Below, in pieces: positions 8,964 through 16,687 of a stretch of 64,000 bases of DNA. The stretch is taken from positions 1 to 64,000 of the forward strand of contig NZ_FXYE01000001.1 in the NCBI RefSeq assembly GCF_900184935.1, given 5' to 3'. Position 1 is the stretch's first letter. Every line of letters begins with the position of its first letter. The translations under genes and the position numbers were made by a program. The notes under the pieces are model-generated. The model ran no database searches. It was given only the letters and a program-made list of their open reading frames with translations, and was not told the origin of the DNA. Source of the DNA: Actibacterium lipolyticum (GTDB taxonomy: Bacteria > Pseudomonadota > Alphaproteobacteria > Rhodobacterales > Rhodobacteraceae).

Positions 8964-9635
8964 TCAAACTGGGACGAATTTGTCTTCTTTGGGATCGAAG
9001 AATTCCAAGTCCCCGGCGCCAATATCAAGCCACGCGCCATGCAGTGACAGCGTCTCGTCTGCGACTGCCTTTTGGACGAACGGGAACGACATCAGGTTCG
9101 TCATCGACACCAACACCGCTTCTTTTTCCAGCGACTGAAGGCGTTCTTGTTCGTCTTCGATTCCCGATAGCTTCTCATAGCTAGGGCGCAGGATATCCAT
9201 CCAGCGACCGACGAAGCTGGTCTTTTCTTCCAATTCTGGCGCGGTTCCGGCGCACATATCGTGGCAACCTTTAACGCCGCCGCAACTGGAATGACCAAGC
9301 ACCACCAGATTCGCGACCTTAAGCGACGTCACCGCATATTCCACTGCTGCGGATGTACCGTGGTGGTCACTGTCGGGCGCGTAAGGGGGCACCAGATTCG
9401 CGATGTTCCGGTGAATAAAGAATTCGCCCTGATCTGCTCCGAAGATGGATGTGACATGCACGCGGCTGTCACAGCATGAAATCACCATCGCCCGGGGGCG
9501 CTGCCCTTCGTCGGCAAGGCGGCGATACCACACTTTGTTTTCAGAATAGGTTGTCGCCTTCCACCCCTGGTAACGCTGGACCAGAAAGGCGGGAAGCGGG
9601 CGAAGGAAATCATTGGAAGGTGTATCTTTGCTCAT
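8964..9635 (-). CDS. Beta-class carbonic anhydrase
   Basis: A 223-residue cytoplasmic zinc enzyme interconverting CO2 and bicarbonate. The zinc ligands are visible as C54 with the catalytic Asp-Arg pair (ISCCDSRV, residues 52-59) and H115/C118 (GHSSCGGV). Length is normal for the plant-type beta class. It is monocistronic and divergent from the next gene. Likely role is supplying bicarbonate to carboxylases and pH balance. Confidence 0.93.
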   Translation of the reverse strand: MSKDTPSNDFLRPLPAFLVQRYQGWKATTYSENKVWYRRLADEGQRPRAMVISCCDSRVHVTSIFGADQGEFFIHRNIANLVPPYAPDSDHHGTSAAVEYAVTSLKVANLVVLGHSSCGGVKGCHDMCAGTAPELEEKTSFVGRWMDILRPSYEKLSGIEDEQERLQSLEKEAVLVSMTNLMSFPFVQKAVADETLSLHGAWLDIGAGDLEFFDPKEDKFVPV

Positions 9636-9766
9636 GAATCAAATCTCTAGAACGCATTTGCAAGAAATTCGAGAGATTTCTTCCTGCTATCGCAACCATT
9701 TCTTGAGGCTACCGCGCGACCTTGTCCCCGCTGTGGTGGCAAAAGTAGCGGTGCGGAGGGTGCCTG

Positions 9767-10147
9767 ATGACTGTGATAACGAAACTTTGGCAGGACGAGG
9801 CGTTGCGGATGGACCCGGAACGCTTGGCGGCAATATATGTTGATATGGGCGAAGCGCGGGCGCAGGTCGCCGTTTCCCGTGCGATGGAAGATTTGGCGAT
9901 AACCCTGGAACGCATAAAGGGGCTCGCACGCGTAGGCCGATTGGCCGATCTGGCAGAAAAGGCCCTGCGCGTCCGCGATATCGCCGAACCACTGGGCCTT
10001 TCTAGCCTGTCGAAAGCGGCCGCCAATCTGGCAGAAGTCGGCGGCACCAAGAATCCGGTCGCTTTGGCGGCAACGTTGGCGCGATTGGAACGGGTTGCCA
10101 ACCGTTCCCTTAAGATGGTGTGGGACCTGCAGGATCTTTCGGGCTGA
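9767..10147 (+). CDS. Conserved-looking hypothetical helical protein
   Basis: A 126-residue protein, almost entirely predicted helix (MTVITKLWQDEALRMDPERL at the start, then repeated ARVGRLADLAEKALRVRDIA-like heptads). GGAGG precedes the ATG by 7 bases. I do not know a family name; similar small proteins occur near the pepA-like gene in related bacteria as far as I recall. It precedes the aminopeptidase gene by 63 bases on the same strand. No catalytic motif or signal peptide is visible. Confidence 0.7.
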   Translation: MTVITKLWQDEALRMDPERLAAIYVDMGEARAQVAVSRAMEDLAITLERIKGLARVGRLADLAEKALRVRDIAEPLGLSSLSKAAANLAEVGGTKNPVALAATLARLERVANRSLKMVWDLQDLSG

Positions 10148-10210
10148 ACCTTCTTGCAGGCAGGGGCAATACGTCTAGTCTTGCGCTGTTGATCCCTGCC
10201 GGAGAGTTTG

Positions 10211-11596
10211 ATGCGACTGACCTTTGCCCCAAAAGATGCGACGACCATACCGGTTCATGTGGTCGAGGAATCGGCCTGTGCCGCGTGGCTTGAAACTTGC
10301 ACGCCGGAACATGCGGCTTGGCTTGCAGCCACCGGATTTGGCGGTCGCTTGGGCGAGGTCCAGTTGTTGCCGGGCGCGAAGGGTGCCTTGGCTGGTGCCG
10401 TTGTGGGTTACGGAAACGCGTCAGCACGCGCGCGTGGCCGTTTTCATCTGGCAAAGGCGGCTGAAAGTTTGCCTGCGGGTAACTACCACCTTGAAACCTC
10501 GCTAGAGGGCGATGCCTTGGCTGAGGAACTGCTTGGCTGGCTGCTGTCGGGTTATCGGTTTGACCGATACAAGGCCCAAAAGGCGCAGGGCGCGCTGCTT
10601 AAGGCGCCGGAAGGTGTCGATGCTGCCCGGCTGGAAGCAATCGCCAATGGCGAGGCGTTGACCCGCGATCTGATCAACACGCCGGCCGCAGACATGGGGC
10701 CAGAGGCGCTGGAAGATGCGATGTTCCGTCTGGCCGCGGAACACGGGGCCACCATCGACGCGGTGCGTGGCGATGATTTGTTGTCGCAAAACTTCCCCAT
10801 GATCCACGCGGTTGGCCGCGCGGCGGCGCAGGCGCCACGGTTGCTGGACATGCGCTGGGGCAGCGCCGGGCCGCGCCTCACGCTGGTGGGTAAGGGGGTT
10901 TGCTTTGACACGGGCGGGCTGAACCTGAAACCGGGCGCATCGATGGGCTTGATGAAAAAAGATATGGGCGGCGCGGCAACCGTGCTGGGCCTTGCGCATA
11001 TGATCATGGCTTTGGGCGTTCCGTTGCAGTTGCGCGTGCTTGTGCCAGCTGTCGAAAACTCAGTTTCGGGCGGGGCGTTCCGGCCGCAGGATATCCTGAC
11101 CTCCCGCAAGGGGCTTACGGTTGAGATTAACAACACGGATGCCGAAGGGCGTTTGGTGCTGGCCGATGCGCTGACCTTAGCGGATGAAGAGGAAAGTGAC
11201 TGCATCATCTCGATGGCGACGCTGACGGGCGCTGCGCGGGTGGCGGTCGGGCCGGACATCGCGCCGTTTTATACCGGGTCCGAAACGGCGGCTGGCGCAC
11301 TTGCCGCTGCAGCCGTCAAAGTGGGCGACCCGGTGTGGCGCATGCCGTTTCACGAACCCTATGAAAAGATGATCGAACCCGGAATCGCCGATCTGGATAA
11401 CGCCCCGGCGGGCGGCTTTGCGGGGTCGATCACGGCTGCGCTGTTCCTGCGCCGTTTCGTGGATTCAGCACCGACCTATCTGCATTTCGACATCTATGGC
11501 TGGCAACCCACCGCAGCCCCGGCCCGGCCGAAAGGCGGCGCAGGACAGGGCGCGCGCGCGTTGCTAGACGCTTTGCCAGCAATGTTGGGCCTGTGA
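10211..11596 (+). CDS. Leucyl aminopeptidase family (M17) peptidase
   Basis: A 461-residue member of the M17 cytosol aminopeptidases, dinuclear zinc/manganese enzymes removing N-terminal residues from peptides. The metal-binding stretch GKGVCFDTGG (227-236), K250/D251 (MKKDMGG) and the signature NTDAEGR (308-314) are all intact. The ATG at 10211 follows GGAGAG at 10201-10206; a TTG three bases upstream is less likely. Its stop overlaps the start of the following NlpC/P60 gene by one base, implying co-translation and a joint role in peptide or murein-peptide turnover. Confidence 0.9.
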   Translation: MRLTFAPKDATTIPVHVVEESACAAWLETCTPEHAAWLAATGFGGRLGEVQLLPGAKGALAGAVVGYGNASARARGRFHLAKAAESLPAGNYHLETSLEGDALAEELLGWLLSGYRFDRYKAQKAQGALLKAPEGVDAARLEAIANGEALTRDLINTPAADMGPEALEDAMFRLAAEHGATIDAVRGDDLLSQNFPMIHAVGRAAAQAPRLLDMRWGSAGPRLTLVGKGVCFDTGGLNLKPGASMGLMKKDMGGAATVLGLAHMIMALGVPLQLRVLVPAVENSVSGGAFRPQDILTSRKGLTVEINNTDAEGRLVLADALTLADEEESDCIISMATLTGAARVAVGPDIAPFYTGSETAAGALAAAAVKVGDPVWRMPFHEPYEKMIEPGIADLDNAPAGGFAGSITAALFLRRFVDSAPTYLHFDIYGWQPTAAPARPKGGAGQGARALLDALPAMLGL

Positions 11597-12423
11597 TGGA
11601 CAAGCGCCTGACGCCTGCTAACGCACGGGTTGCGGCGTTGTCCTTGCAGGGCAAGGTCGATGCCGAAACCTTCACCGCGGGCGAAAGGCGGCAAATCGGC
11701 ATGTCCATCGCCAACCTGTGGGCCACGCCCGAAAGGCAAAAGCGCGAGCGTCAGCTTTTATACGGCGAGCATGTCACCGTGTTCGAAGAATTGAACGGCG
11801 TCGCCTTTGTTCAGGCCGCACGGGACGGTTATGTTGGCTATGTTGATGCGATTACCCTGACTGATGCCGCCGACATGACCCACCGAGTCGCGGTACCTGC
11901 GACGCATCTGTATCGCCGTCCTGACATGAAGCAGATCGAACATTCTTGGCTGTCATTCGGCGCGCGTGTTCGGATCGTTTCGGCGGACGGGGCGTTTTTC
12001 GAAACGGATCAGGGGTTGTTTATTCCCAAACCGCATGTGCGCCCGATCAATGCGCCATTTGCAGATACCGTCACCGTTGCGCAGATGCATTTTGGCGTGC
12101 CCTACCTTTGGGGCGGCAACAGCGCCCAAGGGATTGATTGTTCGGGATTGGTGCAGGCGTCTCTGCTTGCCGGGAACATCCCTTGCCCAGGTGACAGTGA
12201 CCTGCAAGAGAAGGCGTTGGGCAGCCCGCTTGAACCGGGCACACCGGCAGAACGCGGGGATCTTTTCTTTTGGAAAGGTCATGTTGCGCTGGCGGTGGAT
12301 GGTGACACGCTGATTCACGCCAATGCGTATCATATGGCTGTGGCCTATGAACCGATTGCAGGGGCTGTGGCGCGGATCGAAGAACAGGGCGGCGGCCCCG
12401 TCACGGCGCACAAACGGCTTTAA
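11596..12423 (+). CDS. NlpC/P60-family cysteine peptidase
   Basis: A 275-residue protein with SH3-like domains in the first 150 residues and a C-terminal NlpC/P60 domain. The papain-like catalytic residues are C182 (GIDCSGLV), H229 (WKGHVALAV) and H241 (LIHANAYH). Such enzymes cut gamma-D-glutamyl-diaminopimelate bonds in murein peptides. There is no signal peptide, pointing to a cytoplasmic role in recycled muropeptide cleavage, like YkfC. The ATG overlaps the TGA of the aminopeptidase gene by one base. The two products could act one after the other on recycled murein peptides. Confidence 0.88.
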   Translation: MDKRLTPANARVAALSLQGKVDAETFTAGERRQIGMSIANLWATPERQKRERQLLYGEHVTVFEELNGVAFVQAARDGYVGYVDAITLTDAADMTHRVAVPATHLYRRPDMKQIEHSWLSFGARVRIVSADGAFFETDQGLFIPKPHVRPINAPFADTVTVAQMHFGVPYLWGGNSAQGIDCSGLVQASLLAGNIPCPGDSDLQEKALGSPLEPGTPAERGDLFFWKGHVALAVDGDTLIHANAYHMAVAYEPIAGAVARIEEQGGGPVTAHKRL

Positions 12424-12764
12424 TCAACCGACCGGATAAGCTTTTTCTCAAGAACGCGCAGCACGGTCTTCAGGTCGTGCCCGCGTTTCAGAATTTGGCC
12501 ATCCATACCGATAACCGCGTACAGCCCCTGTTTCTGACGCAGCTTGGGCCGCTTTTCGATGCGATAAAGTGGGTTTTCAGCCGTGCGCCGAAATACGGAA
12601 AAGACGGCAACCTCGCGCAATGCGGAAATGCCATAGTCGCGCCATTCGCCCGCGGCGACCATCCGGCCATAGAGCGATAGGATTACGCCCAACTCCTTTC
12701 GGTCAAAGCTGACCTGCTCTGGAATACGGGGGGCGGGAAAGGGCGTCGGTGATTGGATCGTCAT
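12420..12764 (-). CDS. DUF2794 domain protein
   Basis: A 114-residue protein that matches the alphaproteobacterial DUF2794 family over its whole length; the hallmark stretches are ILSLYGRMVAAGEWRDYGIS and FRRTAENPLYRIEKRPKL. Function is unknown. The ATG at 12764 is chosen over a TTG 30 bases upstream because the family begins close to MTIQSPTPF. It is convergent with the NlpC/P60 gene, overlapping it by four bases at the stop codons. Confidence 0.88.
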   Translation of the reverse strand: MTIQSPTPFPAPRIPEQVSFDRKELGVILSLYGRMVAAGEWRDYGISALREVAVFSVFRRTAENPLYRIEKRPKLRQKQGLYAVIGMDGQILKRGHDLKTVLRVLEKKLIRSVD

Positions 12765-13134
12765 TCTGAAAAACTGGACCTGATCGCGCAGCAAATCAAG
12801 CTTTGCCCTGATTTTGCCCGTAAAAGACCCGCTCTTTCCCCCGAATCGAACCTTTGATTGCCTGTATTGAGTGCAAAAAAGGTTTCATAGCAAAGATCGC
12901 TAACCCCGGTGTCGCAGATTATCAGCCCCCACCCAGCCTGCGACGCCGGGGCCTCCCCCCCACCTCAAATTTCTAAACAGGTTCATTCCTCCGGTTCATC
13001 GGCGGATTTATGTTCATATTTTGTTCTGAGATGGCGAAACTTTGCCAATTGGGCCGCGTGAGCGCCGCGAGGGGACTCGAAACCCGATGCGCGCATCATC
13101 TAATATAAGCAATGTCCAACGACGGAGAGAAAGA
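12765..13134. other. Intergenic stretch with a strong hairpin
   Basis: 370 bases between divergent DUF2794 and cytochrome c' genes. The only notable element is the 14-base-pair hairpin at 12904-12951 followed by a C-rich tract. No protein-coding frame here is convincing. Confidence 0.5.
12904..12951 (+). ncRNA. Candidate small RNA hairpin
   Basis: Arms 12904-12917 and 12938-12951 pair over 14 positions, with one G-U pair if the plus strand is transcribed, around a 20-base loop rich in C (ATCAGCCCCCACCCAGC). A C-rich single-stranded tail (CCTCCCCCCCACCTC) follows. A TTGAGT lies about 35 bases upstream as a possible -35 element. This could be a stable small RNA with C-rich targeting segments or a 5' leader element of the cytochrome c' gene. 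Confidence 0.35.
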
Positions 13135-13578
13135 ATGAACCCCCTTGGAAAGATGGCTGCTCTTGCGCTGATCCTTGGTGTAAGCGCGGCGGTCGCGCAC
13201 AGTAAGGTCCAGAACGAAGCGGTTAAGGCGCGCATGGAGTCGATGTCTGCCATTGGCAGCAGCATGAAGGCGCTTGGGAAGATGGCTAAGGGGGAGGCCA
13301 ATTTCGATGCCGGTCGGGCCGAATTGGCTGTCGCCACGATCGTCGAACAAGCCGAGGCTGTTCCGGCCTTGTTCAAAGCACCGGAAACCGACCCAGAGAC
13401 AGAGGCCAAACCCGAAATCTGGTCCAACTGGGATGATTTCGTCGCTAAGTCGGAAGCGCTGGTTGGGGTCGCACAGTCTGTCGACACAAACTCGCTTACA
13501 GGTGTGCAGGCGGGTTTGGGCAAAATCGGTGGCACGTGTAAGGCCTGCCATTCCGATTACCGCATCTCTAAAAAGTAA
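13135..13578 (+). CDS. Cytochrome c' (class II c-type cytochrome)
   Basis: A 147-residue periplasmic haem protein with an N-terminal signal peptide (residues 1-22, hydrophobic core LGKMAALALILGVSAAV) and a four-helix-bundle body. The haem-binding CKACH motif is at the C-terminus (C135, C138, H139), the mark of the cytochrome c' family. These proteins bind NO or shuttle electrons. GGAGAG precedes the ATG; longer frames upstream lack a signal peptide and are rejected. It stands alone. Confidence 0.9.
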   Translation: MNPLGKMAALALILGVSAAVAHSKVQNEAVKARMESMSAIGSSMKALGKMAKGEANFDAGRAELAVATIVEQAEAVPALFKAPETDPETEAKPEIWSNWDDFVAKSEALVGVAQSVDTNSLTGVQAGLGKIGGTCKACHSDYRISKK

Positions 13579-13615
13579 CGATTTGCGTCCGTGAAGGCAG
13601 AAACCTGCGCGCGGC

Positions 13616-14233
13616 TTATGCGCCGTAGCGCGCCATGAACATATCGACCGCGCCGCGAATGACGCGGTTCTTTTCATCTTCGCTAAATTCAAGCTTCACG
13701 CCGAAGATCACCTTCGGGAACAGGTCGACCTTGCATAGTTCAACGAACTGGTGCGCGGCGAAGGGGATATCTTCGATCACCAGATCACCGCGATCGACGG
13801 CTTTGGTCAGATAGTCGGCGACTTTTCTACAGGCGTTTTCTGGCCCGGATTCATAGAACAGCTGACCAAGTTCGGGAAACCGATCAGATTCTGCGACCGA
13901 CACGCGGAAGACGCTTTTGCCGAAATCGGACAAAAAGAATTTCACCAGATGTTCGGCTGCCATTTGCAGAACGACGGGCACCGGTGCCTCGAAATCAATA
14001 AGGCTTAGCGCGGCTTCTGACTGCTGTTCACACCCTGCCTTGACGACTTCCATGAACAGAAGGCGCTTGTCGGGGAAATAGCTGTAAAGCGTAGCTTTAG
14101 AGACACAAGCAGCGCGTGCAATGTCATCGACGCTGGCACCTTCGAAACCGTCTTGCATGAATACAAGCCGGGCGCCCTCAAGCACCTGATCGAATTTTCG
14201 CCCCTTTTTGATTCCGTCGGTGACGGCGTTCAT
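13616..14233 (-). CDS. TetR/AcrR-family transcriptional regulator
   Basis: A 205-residue repressor. The DNA-binding helix-turn-helix is at residues 30-60 (VDDIARAACVSKATLYSYFP), followed by an AefR-like C-terminal ligand domain. The start is ATG at 14233. Downstream of a small secreted-peptide gene on the same strand, it may be co-transcribed with it. Operator-like boxes with half-sites CTGAAC/GTTCAG lie 27 bases upstream of its own start and upstream of the peptide gene, so it probably controls both. The ligand cannot be told. Confidence 0.9.
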   Translation of the reverse strand: MNAVTDGIKKGRKFDQVLEGARLVFMQDGFEGASVDDIARAACVSKATLYSYFPDKRLLFMEVVKAGCEQQSEAALSLIDFEAPVPVVLQMAAEHLVKFFLSDFGKSVFRVSVAESDRFPELGQLFYESGPENACRKVADYLTKAVDRGDLVIEDIPFAAHQFVELCKVDLFPKVIFGVKLEFSEDEKNRVIRGAVDMFMARYGA

Positions 14234-14260
14234 TGCGCGCCCTTTCTTTTTCTCAATCTT

Positions 14261-14280
14261 AAACCATTCAGTTCAGTTCG
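14261..14280. promoter_or_regulatory. TetR-type operator box A
   Basis: The sequence AAACCATTCAGTTCAGTTCG carries GTTCAGTT and a second TTCAGTT half-site related to the boxes at 14523-14597. It lies 27 bases before the tetR start, where binding would give autoregulation. Confidence 0.45.
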
Positions 14281-14327
14281 AGCAAGGCGCAGTTGGAGCA
14301 ACCGCATTGAGGGCACCGTGTATCGGC

Positions 14328-14507
14328 CTATTGGGCTGTGCAAACGATGTCCTTTGCGTCAGCTGGGTTAAAACAAGCTTGCCCCGATACAGTTGGCTCT
14401 GGCTGGGGGAAAGTCAGGGTTGGCAGGTCAAAAGAGTAACCACCGGCCATTGCGGGGGCTGCTATAACAGCGAAAGCTGCGGCGAGAAGAGCGTTACGAG
14501 TTTTCAT
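14328..14507 (-). CDS. Small secreted peptide, 59 residues, unknown family
   Basis: A complete frame of 59 codons, easily missed because of its size. Residues 1-21 form a textbook Sec signal peptide: MKTR, a hydrophobic core ALLAAAFAVIAA, and a cleavage site PAMA followed by GG. The predicted mature peptide of 38 residues is proline-rich (DLPTLTFPQPEPTV) with two cysteines, C45 and C56, that could pair. GGA occurs 8-10 bases before the ATG, a weak ribosome site. It lies 94 bases upstream of tetR on the same strand. A CTGAAC-N6-GTTCAG operator is 16 bases before its start. Function unknown; a periplasmic role tied to the TetR signal is an inference. Confidence 0.7.
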   Translation of the reverse strand: MKTRNALLAAAFAVIAAPAMAGGYSFDLPTLTFPQPEPTVSGQACFNPADAKDIVCTAQ

Positions 14508-14522
14508 TGGTCCATTCCGTTT

Positions 14523-14540
14523 CTGAACTACTTGGTTCAG
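14523..14540. promoter_or_regulatory. TetR-type operator box B
   Basis: A perfect inverted repeat CTGAAC-N6-GTTCAG, 16 bases upstream of the secreted-peptide start. Same architecture as the box at 14580-14597. Confidence 0.6.
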
Positions 14541-14549
14541 TTTTTAAAT

Positions 14550-14565
14550 AAACCGTTCAGTTTAG
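14550..14565. promoter_or_regulatory. TetR-type operator box C (half-conserved)
   Basis: AAACCGTTCAGTTT: read on the other strand it begins AAACTGAACGGTTT, matching the left arm of the box at 14577-14597. Between boxes B and D in the control region of the secreted-peptide gene. Confidence 0.45.
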
Positions 14566-14576
14566 TTTGCAAGCAT

Positions 14577-14597
14577 AAACTGAACCGTACAGTTCAC
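14577..14597. promoter_or_regulatory. TetR-type operator box D
   Basis: AAACTGAACCGTACAGTTCA contains CTGAAC-N6-GTTCA(C), centred 57 bases from box B. Together with A-C it gives a shared half-site CTGAAC repeated in the tetR-mbfA control region. Confidence 0.55.
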
Positions 14598-14648
14598 AAA
14601 ATGGTGCGACATATTTACGGTGTTGAATGTGGGTGCTGCAGGCTTAAC

Positions 14649-14663
14649 TTAGAATTATTCTAA
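14649..14663. promoter_or_regulatory. Irr box (iron control element) of mbfA
   Basis: TTAGAATTATTCTAA is a 15-base palindrome (TTAGAAT-T-ATTCTAA) matching the published iron control element bound by Irr in alphaproteobacteria (TTTAGAA/TTCTAAA arms). It lies 16 bases before the mbfA start and directly upstream of its ribosome site GAGGGG. Irr bound here should block mbfA when iron is scarce. Confidence 0.8.
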
Positions 14664-14678
14664 ACTGAGGGGCAGAAT

Positions 14679-15656
14679 ATGATTCCCGGATTTTCACAAC
14701 GGCGTCGGTTTTCCGACCTAAGCGAACAGGAAGTGCTGGCTCTTTCGATCTCTTCTGAAGAAGACGACGCGCGCATTTACCGATCCTACGCTGAACAACT
14801 GCGGGCCGAGTTTCCGGACAGCGCCAAGGTGTTCGATGGCATGGCAGCCGAAGAAGACGAACACCGGCGCCGACTGATAGAGCTGCACGAGGCGCGGTTC
14901 GGCCCCGTTATTCCGCTTATCCGTCGCGAACATGTTTCGGGTTTTTACGCCCGGCGTCCGATTTGGTTGGTGCAAAACCTTGGGCTTGAACGCATTCGCG
15001 AAGAGGCCGAAGTGATGGAGCGTGACGCACAACGCTTTTACGAACTTGCCGCTGCGAACAGTAGCGATGCGGCAACGCGTAAGTTGTTGGGGGATCTTGC
15101 CGCAGCCGAGGCTGGCCATTCCGAAACCGCCGACACGCTGATCGATACGCATCTTCATGGCGAAGCCCGCGATCGGGAAGAACTGACCGCCCACCGCAAA
15201 TTTGTGCTGACCTGGGTTCAACCGGGGCTGGCGGGGTTGATGGACGGTTCTGTTTCGACCCTTGCGCCGATCTTTGCCACGGCCTTCGCGACACAAGATA
15301 CTTGGACGACATTCCTTGTCGGCCTTGCCGCGTCCATCGGTGCGGGTATCTCTATGGGCTTTACCGAAGCGGCGTCGGATGACGGTGAAATTTCGGGGCG
15401 CGGTTCCCCGCTGAAACGTGGCGTCGCGTCGGGTGTGATGACCACCATCGGCGGGTTGGGGCACGCACTTCCCTATCTGATTCCGCATTTCTGGACAGCA
15501 ACCGTGATCGCCATGGTCGTGGTGTTCGTCGAACTGTGGGCAATTGCGTGGATCCAAAAGAAATACATGAACACGCCGTTCCTGCGCGCCGCATTCCAAG
15601 TGGTGCTGGGCGGCGCGCTGGTGTTCGCGGCAGGGGTATTAATCGGGAGCGGTTAG
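14679..15656 (+). CDS. mbfA: Membrane-bound ferritin MbfA, iron exporter
   Basis: A 325-residue fusion: an N-terminal ferritin/rubrerythrin-like domain (residues 1-165, with ExxH motif E59-H62 and further E/H clusters such as AAAEAGHSE) joined to a C-terminal VIT1/CCC1-type membrane domain (from about 188, LTWVQPGLAGLMDGSVSTLA, then several further membrane segments). MbfA of Bradyrhizobium and Agrobacterium exports iron and protects against iron and peroxide stress. The ribosome site GAGGGG is 7 bases before the ATG. An Irr box overlaps the promoter, as in those bacteria. Confidence 0.92.
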   Translation: MIPGFSQRRRFSDLSEQEVLALSISSEEDDARIYRSYAEQLRAEFPDSAKVFDGMAAEEDEHRRRLIELHEARFGPVIPLIRREHVSGFYARRPIWLVQNLGLERIREEAEVMERDAQRFYELAAANSSDAATRKLLGDLAAAEAGHSETADTLIDTHLHGEARDREELTAHRKFVLTWVQPGLAGLMDGSVSTLAPIFATAFATQDTWTTFLVGLAASIGAGISMGFTEAASDDGEISGRGSPLKRGVASGVMTTIGGLGHALPYLIPHFWTATVIAMVVVFVELWAIAWIQKKYMNTPFLRAAFQVVLGGALVFAAGVLIGSG

Positions 15657-15670
15657 CGGCCGGGCATTCC

Positions 15671-15693
15671 CCTAGCGTGCTTGTCATGCTAGG
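15671..15693 (+). other. Hairpin over the AEC ribosome site
   Basis: CCTAGCGTG (15671-15679) pairs with CATGCTAGG (15685-15693), one G-U pair included, closing a CTTGT loop. The 3' arm covers the first bases of AGGCGG, the likely ribosome site of the next gene, so it could mask translation or end the mbfA transcript. Confidence 0.45.
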
Positions 15694-15701
15694 CGGTTTT
15701 C

Positions 15702-16631
15702 ATGCTGGCTGTTCTGTTTCAGACCCTTCCCTTCTTTGCGCTGATCGGCCTTGGTTACTGGGCTGGTCGCACACGCTTTTTCACGGAAGAGGCGACAGCC
15801 TATCTTACCAAGTTCGTCTTCTATTTCGCGCTGTCCGCAATGCTGTTCCGGTTCTCGGCGAACTTGTCGTTTGCAGAGGTGATGGATTGGCGCTTTGTCG
15901 GGGCCTACCTGCTTGGCACCAGCGTGGTCTACATCATCGCCACAACCGTTGCCCTGCTGCGTCGCCGGGGCGTTGAAGAAGCCGCCGTAGAGGCGCAGTG
16001 CGCTGTGATCGGCAACGTTGGCTTTCTTGGTGTTCCGATGCTGGTGCTGCTTTTGGGCGAGGCCGCGATTGGCCCGGTGATGCTGGTTCTTGCGGTGGAC
16101 TTGATCGTGTTTGGCAGCTTGATTGTGATCCTGATCACAGGCTCACGCGATGGGCGGATGAGCATGGGTATTTTCCGCACCGTGGGCGCTGGGCTGATCC
16201 GCAACCCGATGATCGTGTCCATTTCCCTTGGGCTTGCATGGTCAGCCGCCGAGTTGCCCATTCCCGAGCCGATGAACCAATTCCTCAGCCTTCTTGGTGC
16301 CGCTGCAACACCGGGTGCGTTATTCGCGATTGGCGCATCTCTGGCGTCCAAATCAGCAGAGCGGTTGGCCGTTTCAGGATGGCTTTCATTCGCCAAGCTC
16401 ATTCTGCACCCCGGCGCGGTTGCCATTTCGGCGTTTATTCTGTTCCCGGTGGAGCCTTACGCCGCCGGCGTGATGATTGCGGCGGCGGCGTTGCCGGTGG
16501 CGGGGAATGTTTACATCTTGGCCCAACACTACGGCGTTGCGCCGCACCGGGTGTCGGCCTCGATCCTGATCTCTACCGCGCTTAGTATCTTCACGCTTTC
16601 GGCTGTCATCGCTTGGGTTTCCAATGTCTGA
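15702..16631 (+). CDS. AEC-family transporter
   Basis: A 309-residue integral membrane protein of the auxin-efflux-carrier (AEC) type, with about ten membrane segments in two repeats (for example FALIGLGYWAGRTRFF at the start and NVGFLGVPMLVLLLGEAA around residue 105). Family members carry malate, malonate or other organic acids. AGGCGG lies 5 bases before the ATG. It stands between mbfA and the formylglutathione hydrolase gene with no obvious operon link; the substrate is unknown. Confidence 0.85.
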   Translation: MLAVLFQTLPFFALIGLGYWAGRTRFFTEEATAYLTKFVFYFALSAMLFRFSANLSFAEVMDWRFVGAYLLGTSVVYIIATTVALLRRRGVEEAAVEAQCAVIGNVGFLGVPMLVLLLGEAAIGPVMLVLAVDLIVFGSLIVILITGSRDGRMSMGIFRTVGAGLIRNPMIVSISLGLAWSAAELPIPEPMNQFLSLLGAAATPGALFAIGASLASKSAERLAVSGWLSFAKLILHPGAVAISAFILFPVEPYAAGVMIAAAALPVAGNVYILAQHYGVAPHRVSASILISTALSIFTLSAVIAWVSNV

Positions 16632-16687
16632 CTCTTGCCCGAAAGCGTGGGCCGCGTTACGCCAAGGTAAGCCATGGAGGGCAAAAC

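Noticed and set aside
14208-14663. Plus-strand frame of 151 residues between tetR and mbfA
   Set aside because: It runs antisense through the small secreted-peptide gene and the operator boxes, has no ribosome site and no family resemblance.
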